From Solirubrobacteraceae bacterium (GTDB taxonomy: Bacteria > Actinomycetota > Thermoleophilia > Solirubrobacterales > Solirubrobacteraceae), in contig JADGPO010000044.1 in NCBI GenBank assembly GCA_017882405.1, positions 1 through 53,028 on the forward strand: DNA of 53,028 nucleotides, written 5' to 3'. Position 1 is the first letter of the stretch. Every line of letters begins with the position of its first letter. The notes beneath the pieces are model-generated. The model searched no databases. It was not told the origin of the DNA and saw only the letters and a list, made by a program, of their open reading frames with translations. Position numbers and translations under genes: made by a program. This document shows positions 32,294 through 39,790 of the stretch, piece by piece.

Positions 32294-33742
32294 GTGCGCA
32301 GGAGCCTGTTAGTGCTGCTCGCCGTCGCCGCCTTTCCGTCGAGTGCAGTCGCGGCTCCGGTGCTGGTGCTCGGCCACGACGGGCGCGTCACCGCTCGCAA
32401 CGACCCATTCGTCACCGGGCCGGCGATCACGCCCGCACCGGCGACGCGAGCGAGGATGGCGAGCGCGGCCGCCGTCAGGGCCCGCAACGCATCGGGGCGT
32501 ACGGTCCTCTCCGAGCTCTCCCGACTGCGCCGCACGGGTGCCATCCCCGCGGCCACCTACCGCGCCGATACGGCCAGCTACCGAGCCGCGCTGGCCGAGG
32601 AGAAGCACCTCGGCGGCACGCGCCGCGCCGAGCTTGCAGCGGTCACCGAGACGCTGCACAACATCGCAGCGTCCTGGCAGCTGACCGCCTCGCGGCTGCC
32701 GGCCCTGTTCGCCACCCTGGCCGCCAACCGGCAGTGGTGGGCCCAGGGCACGCTGCTCTCCTATGGCCAGCGGGTGGAGATCGCCGGCTCGCAGCTGGTG
32801 TGGGAATACTACCCCGGGCAGGGAATCCAGCTGCAGGTGCTGGGCAGCTTCTCCAAGGCCGACGCGCTCTACACCGCCGGCGCCGCGTCCTATCCGCAGA
32901 TGGAGAAGGTCCTCGCCGAGCTGGTCCCGCTGGGGGCCCGACGGGGCGGCGGGCTGACGTGGGAGTACTACTTCAGCTTCGATGGCGGGTCGCCGCCGTG
33001 GACCAGCGCAATGTCGCAGGCCACCGCCCTGGAGGCGCTTGCCCGGGCCTACCAGGCCACCAAGAATCCCTATTACCTCACAGTCGCCGGCCGGGCGATG
33101 CCGATCTTCTCAAAGCCCCCGCCGACCGGGGTCAACATCCGCACGCCGGTGGGTACGCGCTTTCTGCAGTACACGTTCGCGCCCAAGCTGTCGATCGTCA
33201 ACGCGTTCCTGCAGACCCTGATCGGGCTCTACGACTACGGACAGGTGAGCGGCAACGCCACCGCAAAGCGGCTGTTCGCCCGCGGCAACGCCGAGGCGCT
33301 GGTCGAGGTGCCGCAGTTCGACACGGGCGCCTGGTCGCTGTACCAGCCCGGGGTCGAGGACAGCCTGGACTACCACGAGCTGGTCACCGGTTTCCTCCAG
33401 CAGCTGTGCACCCGCACCGGCTCCCCGGTCTATTGCACGACGGCTGAGCACTTCACCTCCTATCTGAAGACGCCGCCGGTGCTCACGCAGCTCACGATGC
33501 GGGCCCGGACCGGTCATTCCTTCGCGCTGCGCTTCCGTCTCTCCAAGGCCTCGCGCGTGGGCATCGCGGTGCGTGGCGACTCGTCGACCCCCCTGTACAC
33601 CAGCGCCAGCTTCGGCTACGGGGTCCACGGCTTCACGGTGCCGGCCCTGCACACCCCGGGCAGCTATTCGGTCACGCTGGATGCAACCGACCTGGCCGGT
33701 AACTACGCCCAGGTGACCGGAACCCTGACCGTGCGCAGGTAA
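32294..33742 (+). CDS. Exported D-glucuronyl C5-epimerase-like protein
   Basis: 482 residues. Signal peptide MRRSLLVLLAVAAFPSSAVA, a helical N-terminal region (about 60-140), then an alpha/alpha-toroid domain matching the C5-epimerase C-terminal family: LVWEYYPGQGIQLQVLGSFS, LTWEYYFSFDGGSPPWTSAM, QYTFAPKLSIVNAFLQTLIG, TGAWSLYQPGVEDSLDYHEL. The last ~90 residues are a beta-sandwich (GHSFALRFRLSKASRVGIAV). Known members epimerise uronic acids in polysaccharides; the role here is unproven and could be wall-glycan processing. GTG 32294 is chosen over an ATG 19 codons earlier, because the -10 spacing and the signal peptide fit. Confidence 0.8.
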   Translation: MRRSLLVLLAVAAFPSSAVAAPVLVLGHDGRVTARNDPFVTGPAITPAPATRARMASAAAVRARNASGRTVLSELSRLRRTGAIPAATYRADTASYRAALAEEKHLGGTRRAELAAVTETLHNIAASWQLTASRLPALFATLAANRQWWAQGTLLSYGQRVEIAGSQLVWEYYPGQGIQLQVLGSFSKADALYTAGAASYPQMEKVLAELVPLGARRGGGLTWEYYFSFDGGSPPWTSAMSQATALEALARAYQATKNPYYLTVAGRAMPIFSKPPPTGVNIRTPVGTRFLQYTFAPKLSIVNAFLQTLIGLYDYGQVSGNATAKRLFARGNAEALVEVPQFDTGAWSLYQPGVEDSLDYHELVTGFLQQLCTRTGSPVYCTTAEHFTSYLKTPPVLTQLTMRARTGHSFALRFRLSKASRVGIAVRGDSSTPLYTSASFGYGVHGFTVPALHTPGSYSVTLDATDLAGNYAQVTGTLTVRR

Positions 33743-33766
33743 CGGCCCGCCCCGCCGGTCGGCCCG

Positions 33767-33772
33767 TAGACT
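33767..33772 (+). promoter_or_regulatory. -10 box for the ArsA-family gene
   Basis: TAGACT 9 nt before the ATG at 33782; leaderless-type spacing. Confidence 0.4.
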
Positions 33773-33781
33773 CGCCCGGCC

Positions 33782-34954
33782 ATGAGGCCGCGCACGATCC
33801 TCTACACGGGCAAGGGCGGCGTCGGCAAGACGTCGGTCGCCGCCTGCACGGCCCGGGCCTGTGCGGCCGCGGGTCTGCGCACGCTGATCGTCTCCACCGA
33901 TCCCGCGCACAGCCTGTCGGAATCGCTCGGAGCCGAGCTGGGCGGCGAGCCCGCCCAGGTCTCGGACGGGCTGTGGGGCCAGGAGGTCAAGGCCCAGGAG
34001 GAGATGGAGCGCCACTGGTCCGGGGTCCAGGACTGGCTCGGGGAGCTGTTACAGCAGCGCGGCGTGGACCGGATCTCGGCCGAGGAGCTGACCGTCCCGC
34101 CGGGCATGGACGAGCTGTTCTCGCTCCTGCGGCTGAGGGCCCACAACGACTCCGGCGAGTGGGACGCGATCGTGGTCGACTGCGCGCCCACCGGCGAGAC
34201 GCTGCGGCTGCTGTCGTTCCCGGACGTCGCCCGCTGGTGGATCGACAAGGTGTTCCCGTTCGAGAAGCAGATCCTGGCCGCCGCCCGTCCGCTCGCCCGC
34301 TCGCTGCTGGACATCCCGCTGCCCAGCCAGGCGGTGTTCGCCGACATCGAGCGCCTCTCACAGAGCCTGATCGCGATGAACGGGATCCTCCGCGATCGCG
34401 CCCGCTGCACCATCCGCCTGGTGATGAACCCGGACAAGATGGTGATCGGGGAGTCGATGCGCACGTTCACGTATCTGAACCTGTACGGCTACCTGACCGA
34501 CGCGGTGGTCGTCAATCGCCTGTTCCCGGCCGACGTGGGCGACTACTTCGCTGCCTGGCGCCGTGTCCAGGAGGAGCACATGGAGCTCGTCCGGTCGGCA
34601 TTTGCGCCGGTGCCGGTGCTGTGCGCGCCGTACTTCGAGCAGGAGGTGGTGGGGCCGGGGATGCTCGACCGGCTGGCCGACGAGCTGTTCGGGGAGGGGA
34701 AGCTGAACCCGGCCGACGTGCTGTACGACTCGCTCGCCCAGGAGCTGACGGTGCTCGACGACGGCGCCGTCCTGCGCATCGCACTGCCGTTCGCCGACAA
34801 GGGCGACATCTCGCTGAAGAAGATCGGCCTGGAGCTGGTCGTGGGGGTCGGCGGAGAGCGGCGAACTATCATGCTCCCCCCCGCGATGGCGGCCATGCGG
34901 CCGGGCGCGGCAACGTTTACGAAAGGCGCGCTGCAGATCAAGTTCGATGGCTAG
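33782..34954 (+). CDS. ArsA/Get3-family ATPase
   Basis: 390-residue P-loop ATPase of the deviant Walker A group: LYTGKGGVGKTSVAA, then IVSTDPAHSLSESLG (switch I), VVDCAPTGETLRLLSFPDVA (switch II), RLVMNPDKMVIGES and TDAVVVNRLFPAD. The C-terminal ~75 residues (LRIALPFADKGDISLKKIGL onward) resemble the HSP20-like domain often fused to bacterial ArsA homologues. The arsenite-binding Cys triad and the Get3 CxxC are not evident, so metal export is unlikely. Its partner is unknown; the three following genes are tightly spaced and may be functionally linked. Confidence 0.9.
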   Translation: MRPRTILYTGKGGVGKTSVAACTARACAAAGLRTLIVSTDPAHSLSESLGAELGGEPAQVSDGLWGQEVKAQEEMERHWSGVQDWLGELLQQRGVDRISAEELTVPPGMDELFSLLRLRAHNDSGEWDAIVVDCAPTGETLRLLSFPDVARWWIDKVFPFEKQILAAARPLARSLLDIPLPSQAVFADIERLSQSLIAMNGILRDRARCTIRLVMNPDKMVIGESMRTFTYLNLYGYLTDAVVVNRLFPADVGDYFAAWRRVQEEHMELVRSAFAPVPVLCAPYFEQEVVGPGMLDRLADELFGEGKLNPADVLYDSLAQELTVLDDGAVLRIALPFADKGDISLKKIGLELVVGVGGERRTIMLPPAMAAMRPGAATFTKGALQIKFDG

Positions 34955-35438
34955 CCCCGAGCCCGAGAGCGACACCGACGCCCTGCGCCGGCTGGAGGAA
35001 CGACTGGATCGCGCGGCCGCGGCGGCCGAGCGGCTGCTGGGCGACGCGGTGGTGGCGGCCGGCGCCGGCGGCGGCTCATCGGGGGGGTGGGCCTCGTCTC
35101 CAGGCCGGCGACCGGGCGAGCCCGGTCCGGGTCCGGCGGGTCCAGGCGGCGACGCCGGCCGTGGGGGTGCGAATGGCCCTCCGCCCGTGCCCCCTGCCGG
35201 CTGGCAGCGTCCGGGGCCCGACGAAGGCCCCGAGCGCAGCGGCAAGGGTGAGCTCGACCTGCTGCTGGCCGTGCTGGCCTCGCTGCGGGACCGCATACCA
35301 CCGGAACTCCAGCAGCGCCTGTCCGAGGCGGTGCGCGAGGTCCTGCTCGCCGTGCGCGCGCTTATCGACTGGTATCTGGAGCGCACCGAGCGCCACCGCG
35401 CCGAACCCGCCCAGGTCCAGGACATCCCGATCCTGTAG
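34947..35438 (+). CDS. Protein of unknown function linked to the ArsA ATPase
   Basis: 163 residues. N-terminal short coiled coil (ALRRLEERLDRAAAAAERLL), a Gly/Pro-rich disordered middle (about 40-105) and a C-terminal helical pair (LDLLLAVLASLRDRIPPELQ then AVREVLLAVRALIDWYLERT) amphipathic enough to bind a partner or membrane. The start overlaps the end of the ATPase gene by 8 nt, indicating translational coupling and a probable joint role. Confidence 0.75.
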   Translation: MASPEPESDTDALRRLEERLDRAAAAAERLLGDAVVAAGAGGGSSGGWASSPGRRPGEPGPGPAGPGGDAGRGGANGPPPVPPAGWQRPGPDEGPERSGKGELDLLLAVLASLRDRIPPELQQRLSEAVREVLLAVRALIDWYLERTERHRAEPAQVQDIPIL

Positions 35439-35495
35439 CCACGCTCGAGGATGTAATCGCGCCGACCGCCGGCGAGGGGCGCCCGGGCCGCCGCT

Positions 35496-35501
35496 TACAA
35501 T
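35496..35501 (+). promoter_or_regulatory. TACAAT -10 box
   Basis: Five of six match the consensus. It lies 9 nt before the GTG of a 10-codon frame, pointing to a leaderless transcript starting near 35508. No clear -35. Confidence 0.45.
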
Positions 35502-35510
35502 CTGAAAGAC

Positions 35511-35543
35511 GTGTCCCGCACCTGGATCCTCACCTCCGGATGA
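35511..35543 (+). CDS. Possible leader peptide (10 residues) coupled to the next gene
   Basis: GTG then MSRTWILTSG and TGA. The TGA overlaps the ATG of the following gene (ATGA at 35540-35543). Together with the TACAAT box 9 nt before the GTG, this looks like a leaderless mini-frame whose translation would deliver ribosomes to the downstream start, which has no visible ribosome-binding site of its own. Too short to judge by coding statistics. Confidence 0.35.
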   Translation: MSRTWILTSG

Positions 35544-35854
35544 CGCGACGGCCGCCCGTCTCGGCGAGCCCGGAAGGCGAGCGGGCGGCCAAGTCGCGGC
35601 CGGAGAACCACGCGGCGACCGCCGCTCGTGGCTTCGACGTGATTGGCCTCAAGGAGCGCAATCACCGCCGAGCGCTGGAGATCGAGTTCGGCGACCGGAT
35701 CGTCCTCTACATCACGCGCGTGAAGGCCTTTGCGGGCAGCATCCGGATCGAGGGCGACCTGTACGAGGACCGGACCAAGATCTGGCCGGTGTCCGAGCAT
35801 GACGCCACCGTCCTGATGCAGCGACTGGGCGCCGGGACGCCGGCGGCAAGATGA
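35540..35854 (+). CDS. Small protein of unknown function
   Basis: 104 residues. Disordered Arg-rich first ~25 residues, then AATAARGFDVIGLKERNHRR, LEIEFGDRIVLYITRVKAFA, GSIRIEGDLYEDRTKIWPVS and a final helix: a small beta-barrel-like pattern, slightly reminiscent of EVE/PUA-type folds, but not assigned. Start overlaps the TGA of the 10-codon frame; its stop overlaps the next start (ATGA), so the three are coupled. Confidence 0.7.
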   Translation: MTRRPPVSASPEGERAAKSRPENHAATAARGFDVIGLKERNHRRALEIEFGDRIVLYITRVKAFAGSIRIEGDLYEDRTKIWPVSEHDATVLMQRLGAGTPAAR

Positions 35855-36888
35855 GCGCTCGCGACGATCGCGCCCGCCGCCCCGCGACTGACGCGGCCGC
35901 CGGTTCGCGCCGCGAGCTTCCCCGTTCGTCAAGCGAATCGCCGCGGCTGGAGGCGATGGTGGACCGCACCGCCGCGATCGCCGGCCGGCTGACCCGCGTC
36001 TGGCGCGCGCTGCCCTCCGAGCGGCGGCTGGCCGCGGCGGCCGCGATCGGCCTGTTCGCGACCCTGTTCCTGCCCTGGTACCAGGAGACGGTGATCGCCC
36101 GCGGAGTCACCAGCCTGCGCTCCCTGAGCGACTCCCTGACCGGCTGGGGAGCGTTCTCGTTCGTCGAGGCGGCCGTGCTGCTGGTGGCGGCCGGGGTGCT
36201 GCTGCTGCTGTTCGCGCGCGCCGAGGGCGAGGCGTTCCACGTCCCCGGCGGCGACGGCGGCGTGATCACCGCGGCGGGCGCCTGGTCGTGCGTGCTGATC
36301 ATCTGGCGCATGTTCGACAAGGAGGGCACGACCGGCCACGGCCTGTACACCACCAGTTCGGGGATCGAGTGGGGCATCTTCGTCGCGCTGGCGGTCGCGG
36401 GGCTGCTCGCCTACAGCGGGACCCGCATCCGGCTGGCCCACGAGCCCGAGCCCCCGCTACCGGGCGAGAGCCCCCGCCGGCGTCGGCGGCTGGGGGGCCG
36501 AAAGCTCGATCGGGCCGGAGGCGGCCCGTCCCGGGCCCGCACGACGGCCGGCGAGCGGGAGACCTGGGCCGCCGCCGAGGAGATCGAGGAGATGTGGCTG
36601 ACGCTGAAGCACGACCGTCCTGCGTCTCAAGCCCCTCTTCGCCCACCCGACGCCACGGTCCCCCTTCCCCCACGCGACGCCACGGTCCCGCTTCCCCCGC
36701 CCGACGCCACGGTCCCGCTTCCCCCGCCCGACGCCACGGTCCCGCTTCCCCCGCCCGACGCCACGGTCCCGCTTCCCCCGCCCGATGCAGCGCCCGCTCC
36801 GCGGCGGCGTCGCCCGCGGAGCATCGCCGAGCCACCGGCGCCCTCCCGGGAAGATCAGGCCACGCTGCCGCTGGACCGTCGCAACTGA
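35851..36888 (+). CDS. Four-TM membrane protein with a C-terminal DATVPLPPP repeat tail
   Basis: 345 residues, family not recognised. Cytoplasmic basic start (about 1-65), then four hydrophobic segments (AAAAAIGLFATLFLPWYQET, AFSFVEAAVLLVAAGVLLLL, ITAAGAWSCVLIIWRM, IEWGIFVALAVAGLLAYSG). A cytoplasmic tail is rich in Arg/Pro and contains five copies of DATVPLPPP plus a partial sixth. The final residues ATLPLDRRN echo the repeat. The repeat looks like a linear peptide ligand (Pro-rich or Thr-phosphorylated), but no partner is visible. Coupled by ATGA to the preceding gene. Confidence 0.75.
   Translation: MSARDDRARRPATDAAAGSRRELPRSSSESPRLEAMVDRTAAIAGRLTRVWRALPSERRLAAAAAIGLFATLFLPWYQETVIARGVTSLRSLSDSLTGWGAFSFVEAAVLLVAAGVLLLLFARAEGEAFHVPGGDGGVITAAGAWSCVLIIWRMFDKEGTTGHGLYTTSSGIEWGIFVALAVAGLLAYSGTRIRLAHEPEPPLPGESPRRRRRLGGRKLDRAGGGPSRARTTAGERETWAAAEEIEEMWLTLKHDRPASQAPLRPPDATVPLPPRDATVPLPPPDATVPLPPPDATVPLPPPDATVPLPPPDAAPAPRRRRPRSIAEPPAPSREDQATLPLDRRN
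36649..36798 (+). repeat. 27-bp tandem repeat (DATVPLPPP)
   Basis: Units start at 36649, 36676, 36703, 36730 and 36757, with a partial one at 36784. They are nearly identical at DNA level, so the expansion is recent; the period keeps the frame. Confidence 0.9.
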
Positions 36889-37028
36889 TCCAGCCGCTGC
36901 GCCAGCTGGACGGGCACCCACTCCGGCTGCTTGACGATCTGGTCGCGCGTGAACCGCATCACCTCGAAGTCGTCGAACTCGAGGTCCAGATCCCGGGCGT
37001 GGTCTGCCTCGAATGACCTCCGCGTGCG
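36855..37028 (-). pseudogene. C-terminal fragment of a DUF559 (Vsr-like) endonuclease-fold protein
   Basis: Minus-strand frame of about 57 codons reading RTRRSFEADHARDLDLEFDD, FEVMRFTRDQIVKQPEWVPV and a Leu-rich end, closed by TGA at 36855. This matches the end of DUF559 proteins (R-x-F-E-x-D-x-x-R-D ... V-x-R-F-T-x-x-Q). The upstream part with the other catalytic acidic residues is missing; sequence before it is Pro/Arg-rich noise. Its end overlaps the convergent membrane-protein gene by 34 nt. Confidence 0.55.
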
Positions 37029-37107
37029 CCGAGCCGGGCGGCTCCCGGCCTCCAGGGGCTGCGGGCCACCGTCGTCGCCACGGCGTGGCGGCTGAATCGT
37101 CGCTCCT

Positions 37108-37293
37108 TCAGACCCCGTGCGGCTGCAACACGAACGAGAAGTAGGCGCTGACCGCGCCGATGATCACGATTCCGGTGACGATCAGCGACCGCGAGCGGAT
37201 GATGTGGCCGAAGACGCCGACCACCAGGCCGAACGCGAGCGCGGCCAGCGTGGCGTGCAGGTCTGACTGTTGGGAGCTGCCAAGAAGAAGCAT
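37108..37293 (-). CDS. Small two-TM membrane protein
   Basis: 61 residues from the ATG at 37293 (a TTG at 37323 would add ten). Two hydrophobic segments: LHATLAALAFGLVVGVFGHI and SLIVTGIVIIGAVSAYFSFV with a short basic loop IRSRS. No family recognised. A TAGGGT box 11 nt before the ATG overlaps the opposite-strand -10 of moxR, so the pair may share a compact divergent promoter. Confidence 0.55.
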   Translation of the reverse strand: MLLLGSSQQSDLHATLAALAFGLVVGVFGHIIRSRSLIVTGIVIIGAVSAYFSFVLQPHGV

Positions 37294-37308
37294 CCAGACA
37301 ACGAACCC

Positions 37309-37314
37309 TATATT
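37309..37314 (+). promoter_or_regulatory. -10 box of the moxR operon
   Basis: TATATT 12 nt before the ATG at 37327; a leader of only about 6 nt is predicted, and no ribosome-binding site is present. Confidence 0.45.
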
Positions 37315-37326
37315 TGACGACAAGCC

Positions 37327-38220
37327 ATGACCGCCAGCACGAGCCAGCTACCGGATTCCGTCGCAGAGGTCGCCGACGGCCTGCGGGCGGTCGGCTACCT
37401 CCCCGGAGAGTCGACGGCCCTGGTCTCCTTCCTGGCGACCAAGCTGGGTAAGCCCGTCCTGGTGGAGGGGCCCGCCGGCGTCGGCAAGACCGAATTGGCC
37501 AAGGCATTGGCGAAGTATCTGAACAGGAGTCTGATCCGTCTCCAGTGCTACGAGGGCCTCGACGAGGCCAAGGCGCTGTACGAGTGGAACTACCGCAAGC
37601 AGCTGCTTCGCATCCAGGCCGAGTCCGACGACGCCGGGTGGTCAGACGTTCAGGACGACATCTTCGGGGAGGAGTTCCTTCTCGCCCGGCCGCTGATGAC
37701 CGCGATCGCCTCCGAGGCGCCGGTGGTCCTGCTGATCGACGAGATCGACAAGACCGACCAGGAATTCGAGGCGATGCTCCTGGAGCTTCTCAGCGATTTT
37801 CAGATCTCGATCCCCGAATTGGGGCGAATTGAGGCGCGCACTCATCCAGTCGTTCTCCTCACCTCCAACAACACCCGCGAGCTGACCGAGGCGCTCAAGC
37901 GCCGCTGCCTTTACCTGTGGCTCGATTACCCGGAGCTCGAGCACGAGCTGGAGATCGTCCGCCTGCACTCCCCCGGCCTCGACGCGGTGGTGGCCCGCAA
38001 GCTGGTGGAGATCGTCTCCCAGATCCGCGAGCTGGACCTCAAGAAGCCGCCGAGCATCGCCGAGTCGATCGACTGGGCGAGGGCGCTGCTGCTGCTGGGC
38101 GCGTCGGACATCGACGCCGAGACGTTCCGCCAGACGATGAGCGTGATCGTCAAGCACCGCACCGACCTGGACACGGTGGCGGCCCGGGTGGGCGTGAAGC
38201 TACAGGAGTCCGCCGCATAG
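37327..38220 (+). CDS. MoxR-family AAA+ ATPase (CoxD-like)
   Basis: 297 residues. Walker A VLVEGPAGVGKTELAKALAK, Walker B VVLLIDEIDKTDQEFEAMLL, sensor-1 LLTSNNTRELTEALKRRC and C-terminal lid helices. The segment GLDEAKALYEWNYRKQLLRI is characteristic of the CoxD branch. MoxR ATPases work with VWA proteins to mature or activate enzymes. The stop TAG overlaps the GTG start of the VWA gene by one base. Close relatives serve CO dehydrogenase maturation, but no such enzyme is in the window. Confidence 0.92.
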   Translation: MTASTSQLPDSVAEVADGLRAVGYLPGESTALVSFLATKLGKPVLVEGPAGVGKTELAKALAKYLNRSLIRLQCYEGLDEAKALYEWNYRKQLLRIQAESDDAGWSDVQDDIFGEEFLLARPLMTAIASEAPVVLLIDEIDKTDQEFEAMLLELLSDFQISIPELGRIEARTHPVVLLTSNNTRELTEALKRRCLYLWLDYPELEHELEIVRLHSPGLDAVVARKLVEIVSQIRELDLKKPPSIAESIDWARALLLLGASDIDAETFRQTMSVIVKHRTDLDTVAARVGVKLQESAA

Positions 38221-39632
38221 TGGCCCAGCCGGCGGGCGGCAAGGTCTACGCCAAGATCCCCGATCGCGGTCCGGGCGGCTTCGACGGCCAACTGCTGGCC
38301 TTCGCCGAGGAGCTGCGTCAGGAGGGCATGGCGCTCGGCACCTCCGAGCTGCTCGATGCCTTCGCTGCCCTGCAGCACGTCACCTGGACGAGCCAGCCCC
38401 AGTTCAAGGAGGCGATGGCGGCCACGCTGGCCAAGTCGCCGGATGACCGCCGCGTGTTCGACCTGGTGTTCGAGCGCTTCTTCTTCCGGGCCGCCGAGGC
38501 CGAGGCCTCGCGACAGAACATCTCCGAGAGCGCGGCCGGACAGGGATCCGGCTCGCACCTGGAGCTCGACCTCGATGCCCTGCGCCAGCAGATCGCCGCC
38601 GCGCTCCAGGAGGGCTCGGACGCCCAGCTGGGCGACCTGGCGAGGCTGGCGATCGCGGCGTTCGGCAGGGGCGAGGGCTCGGGCGTGCTCGGCGTCGACG
38701 TGCAGCGCATCCGCCGCGCGCTGGGGCTGCGCACCGAGCCCCTACCCGAGCTGCCGCCCGACGATCCCCGCCGCGACGGCGTGCCTCGCGAGCAGCTGCG
38801 CCGCTTCGAGGCGCACCTGCGCCGCGAGCTGGAGCGCGGGCTGATCGAGCGGACGGCCAGCCTGCCGCCCAAGCGACCGCTCTCGGACCTGGACCGCTCG
38901 CTTCCCACCGGCCCCATTCAGGACCTGGCCGCGGTGCACCGGGTGGTCGCCCAGCTCAAGCGGCGCCTGGCCACCCAGGGCCACGAGCTCAAGGGCCGCA
39001 GCCACCACGCCCACGTGGACGTGCGCCGCACGATGCGCGCCTCGCTGCAGACCGGCGGCGTCCCGGTGGAGCTCAAGTACCGTCCCCGCCGCCCGCGCCG
39101 CCCCGAGATCTTCGTGCTGTGCGATGTGTCGACCAGCGTCACCAGCGCGAGCACGTTCTTCCTCAGCGTGCTGCACGCCCTCCACGACTCGTTTCGCAAG
39201 CTGCGCTCGTTCGTGTTCATCGAGCGGATCTCCGAGGTCACGGAGGTGTTCGAGCGCGAGCGTGACTTCCGCGCCGCCTCCGAGGCGGTGTCCAAGGACG
39301 CCGGCGTCGCCGACATCTCCGGCTACACGGACTACGGACGTGTGTGGACCGAGTTCCTGGCCCTGATCGAGGACGAGCTGCATCCCCGCGCTACCGTCAT
39401 CATCCTCGGCGATGCCCGCACCAACGGCCGCCCGCCGCGCGAGGACGTGTTCGCGGCGATCACCGCCCGGGCCGGGCGCACCTTCTGGCTGAACCCCGAG
39501 CCGCGTCTGTACTGGAACTACGGCGACTCGGTGATCGCCGCCTACGCCGAATACTGCAACGCGTTCGAGTGCTGGCGCACCGACCAGCTGGAGGAGTTCG
39601 TCAAGGCGCTCACCCAGCCCGTGGTCGTCTAG
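38220..39632 (+). CDS. VWA-domain protein (CoxE-like), partner of MoxR
   Basis: 470 residues. N-terminal helical half (about 20-230) with KVYAKIPDRGPGGFDGQLLA and DDRRVFDLVFERFFFRA. RRTMRASLQTGGVPVELKYR precedes the VWA domain, as in CoxE proteins. The MIDAS motif is FVLCDVSTSVTSAS (about residue 300), with Thr/Asp ligands in SGYTDYGRVWTEF and IILGDARTNG. The C-terminus has TFWLNPEPRLYWNYGD. GTG start at 38220 overlapping the moxR stop. Predicted cytoplasmic co-chaperone; client unknown. Confidence 0.92.
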   Translation: MAQPAGGKVYAKIPDRGPGGFDGQLLAFAEELRQEGMALGTSELLDAFAALQHVTWTSQPQFKEAMAATLAKSPDDRRVFDLVFERFFFRAAEAEASRQNISESAAGQGSGSHLELDLDALRQQIAAALQEGSDAQLGDLARLAIAAFGRGEGSGVLGVDVQRIRRALGLRTEPLPELPPDDPRRDGVPREQLRRFEAHLRRELERGLIERTASLPPKRPLSDLDRSLPTGPIQDLAAVHRVVAQLKRRLATQGHELKGRSHHAHVDVRRTMRASLQTGGVPVELKYRPRRPRRPEIFVLCDVSTSVTSASTFFLSVLHALHDSFRKLRSFVFIERISEVTEVFERERDFRAASEAVSKDAGVADISGYTDYGRVWTEFLALIEDELHPRATVIILGDARTNGRPPREDVFAAITARAGRTFWLNPEPRLYWNYGDSVIAAYAEYCNAFECWRTDQLEEFVKALTQPVVV

Positions 39633-39671
39633 CGGCGCCATCGCGGTACCATGCGCAACCAGACGAGCAAA

Positions 39672-39783
39672 CCCAGGGGGGCTGGCGGGTACGCCGGCTG
39701 AGATAGCGCCCCACGCCGAGCATCACCACAGGCGACCCGGCGCTGACCCTTCGAACCTGTGGGGTAATGCCCGCGGAGGGAGA
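39672..39783 (+). promoter_or_regulatory. TPP riboswitch (THI element)
   Basis: All conserved blocks are present in order: a G-rich 5' strand (39676-39680), CTGAGA (39698-39703), a GCGCC/GGCGC helix 3 with an extra arm, ACCCTTCGAACCTG (39746-39759), GGTAATGCC (39763-39771) and GCGGAGGGA (39773-39781). The final GGAGGG is also the ribosome-binding site of the next gene, 10 nt before its ATG, so TPP binding should hide it and block translation. Confidence 0.95.
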
Positions 39784-39790
39784 TGAAGCG

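Noticed and set aside
36649..36798. CRISPR-like tandem repeat
   Set aside because: Units are contiguous, in frame within a coding region and lack spacers.
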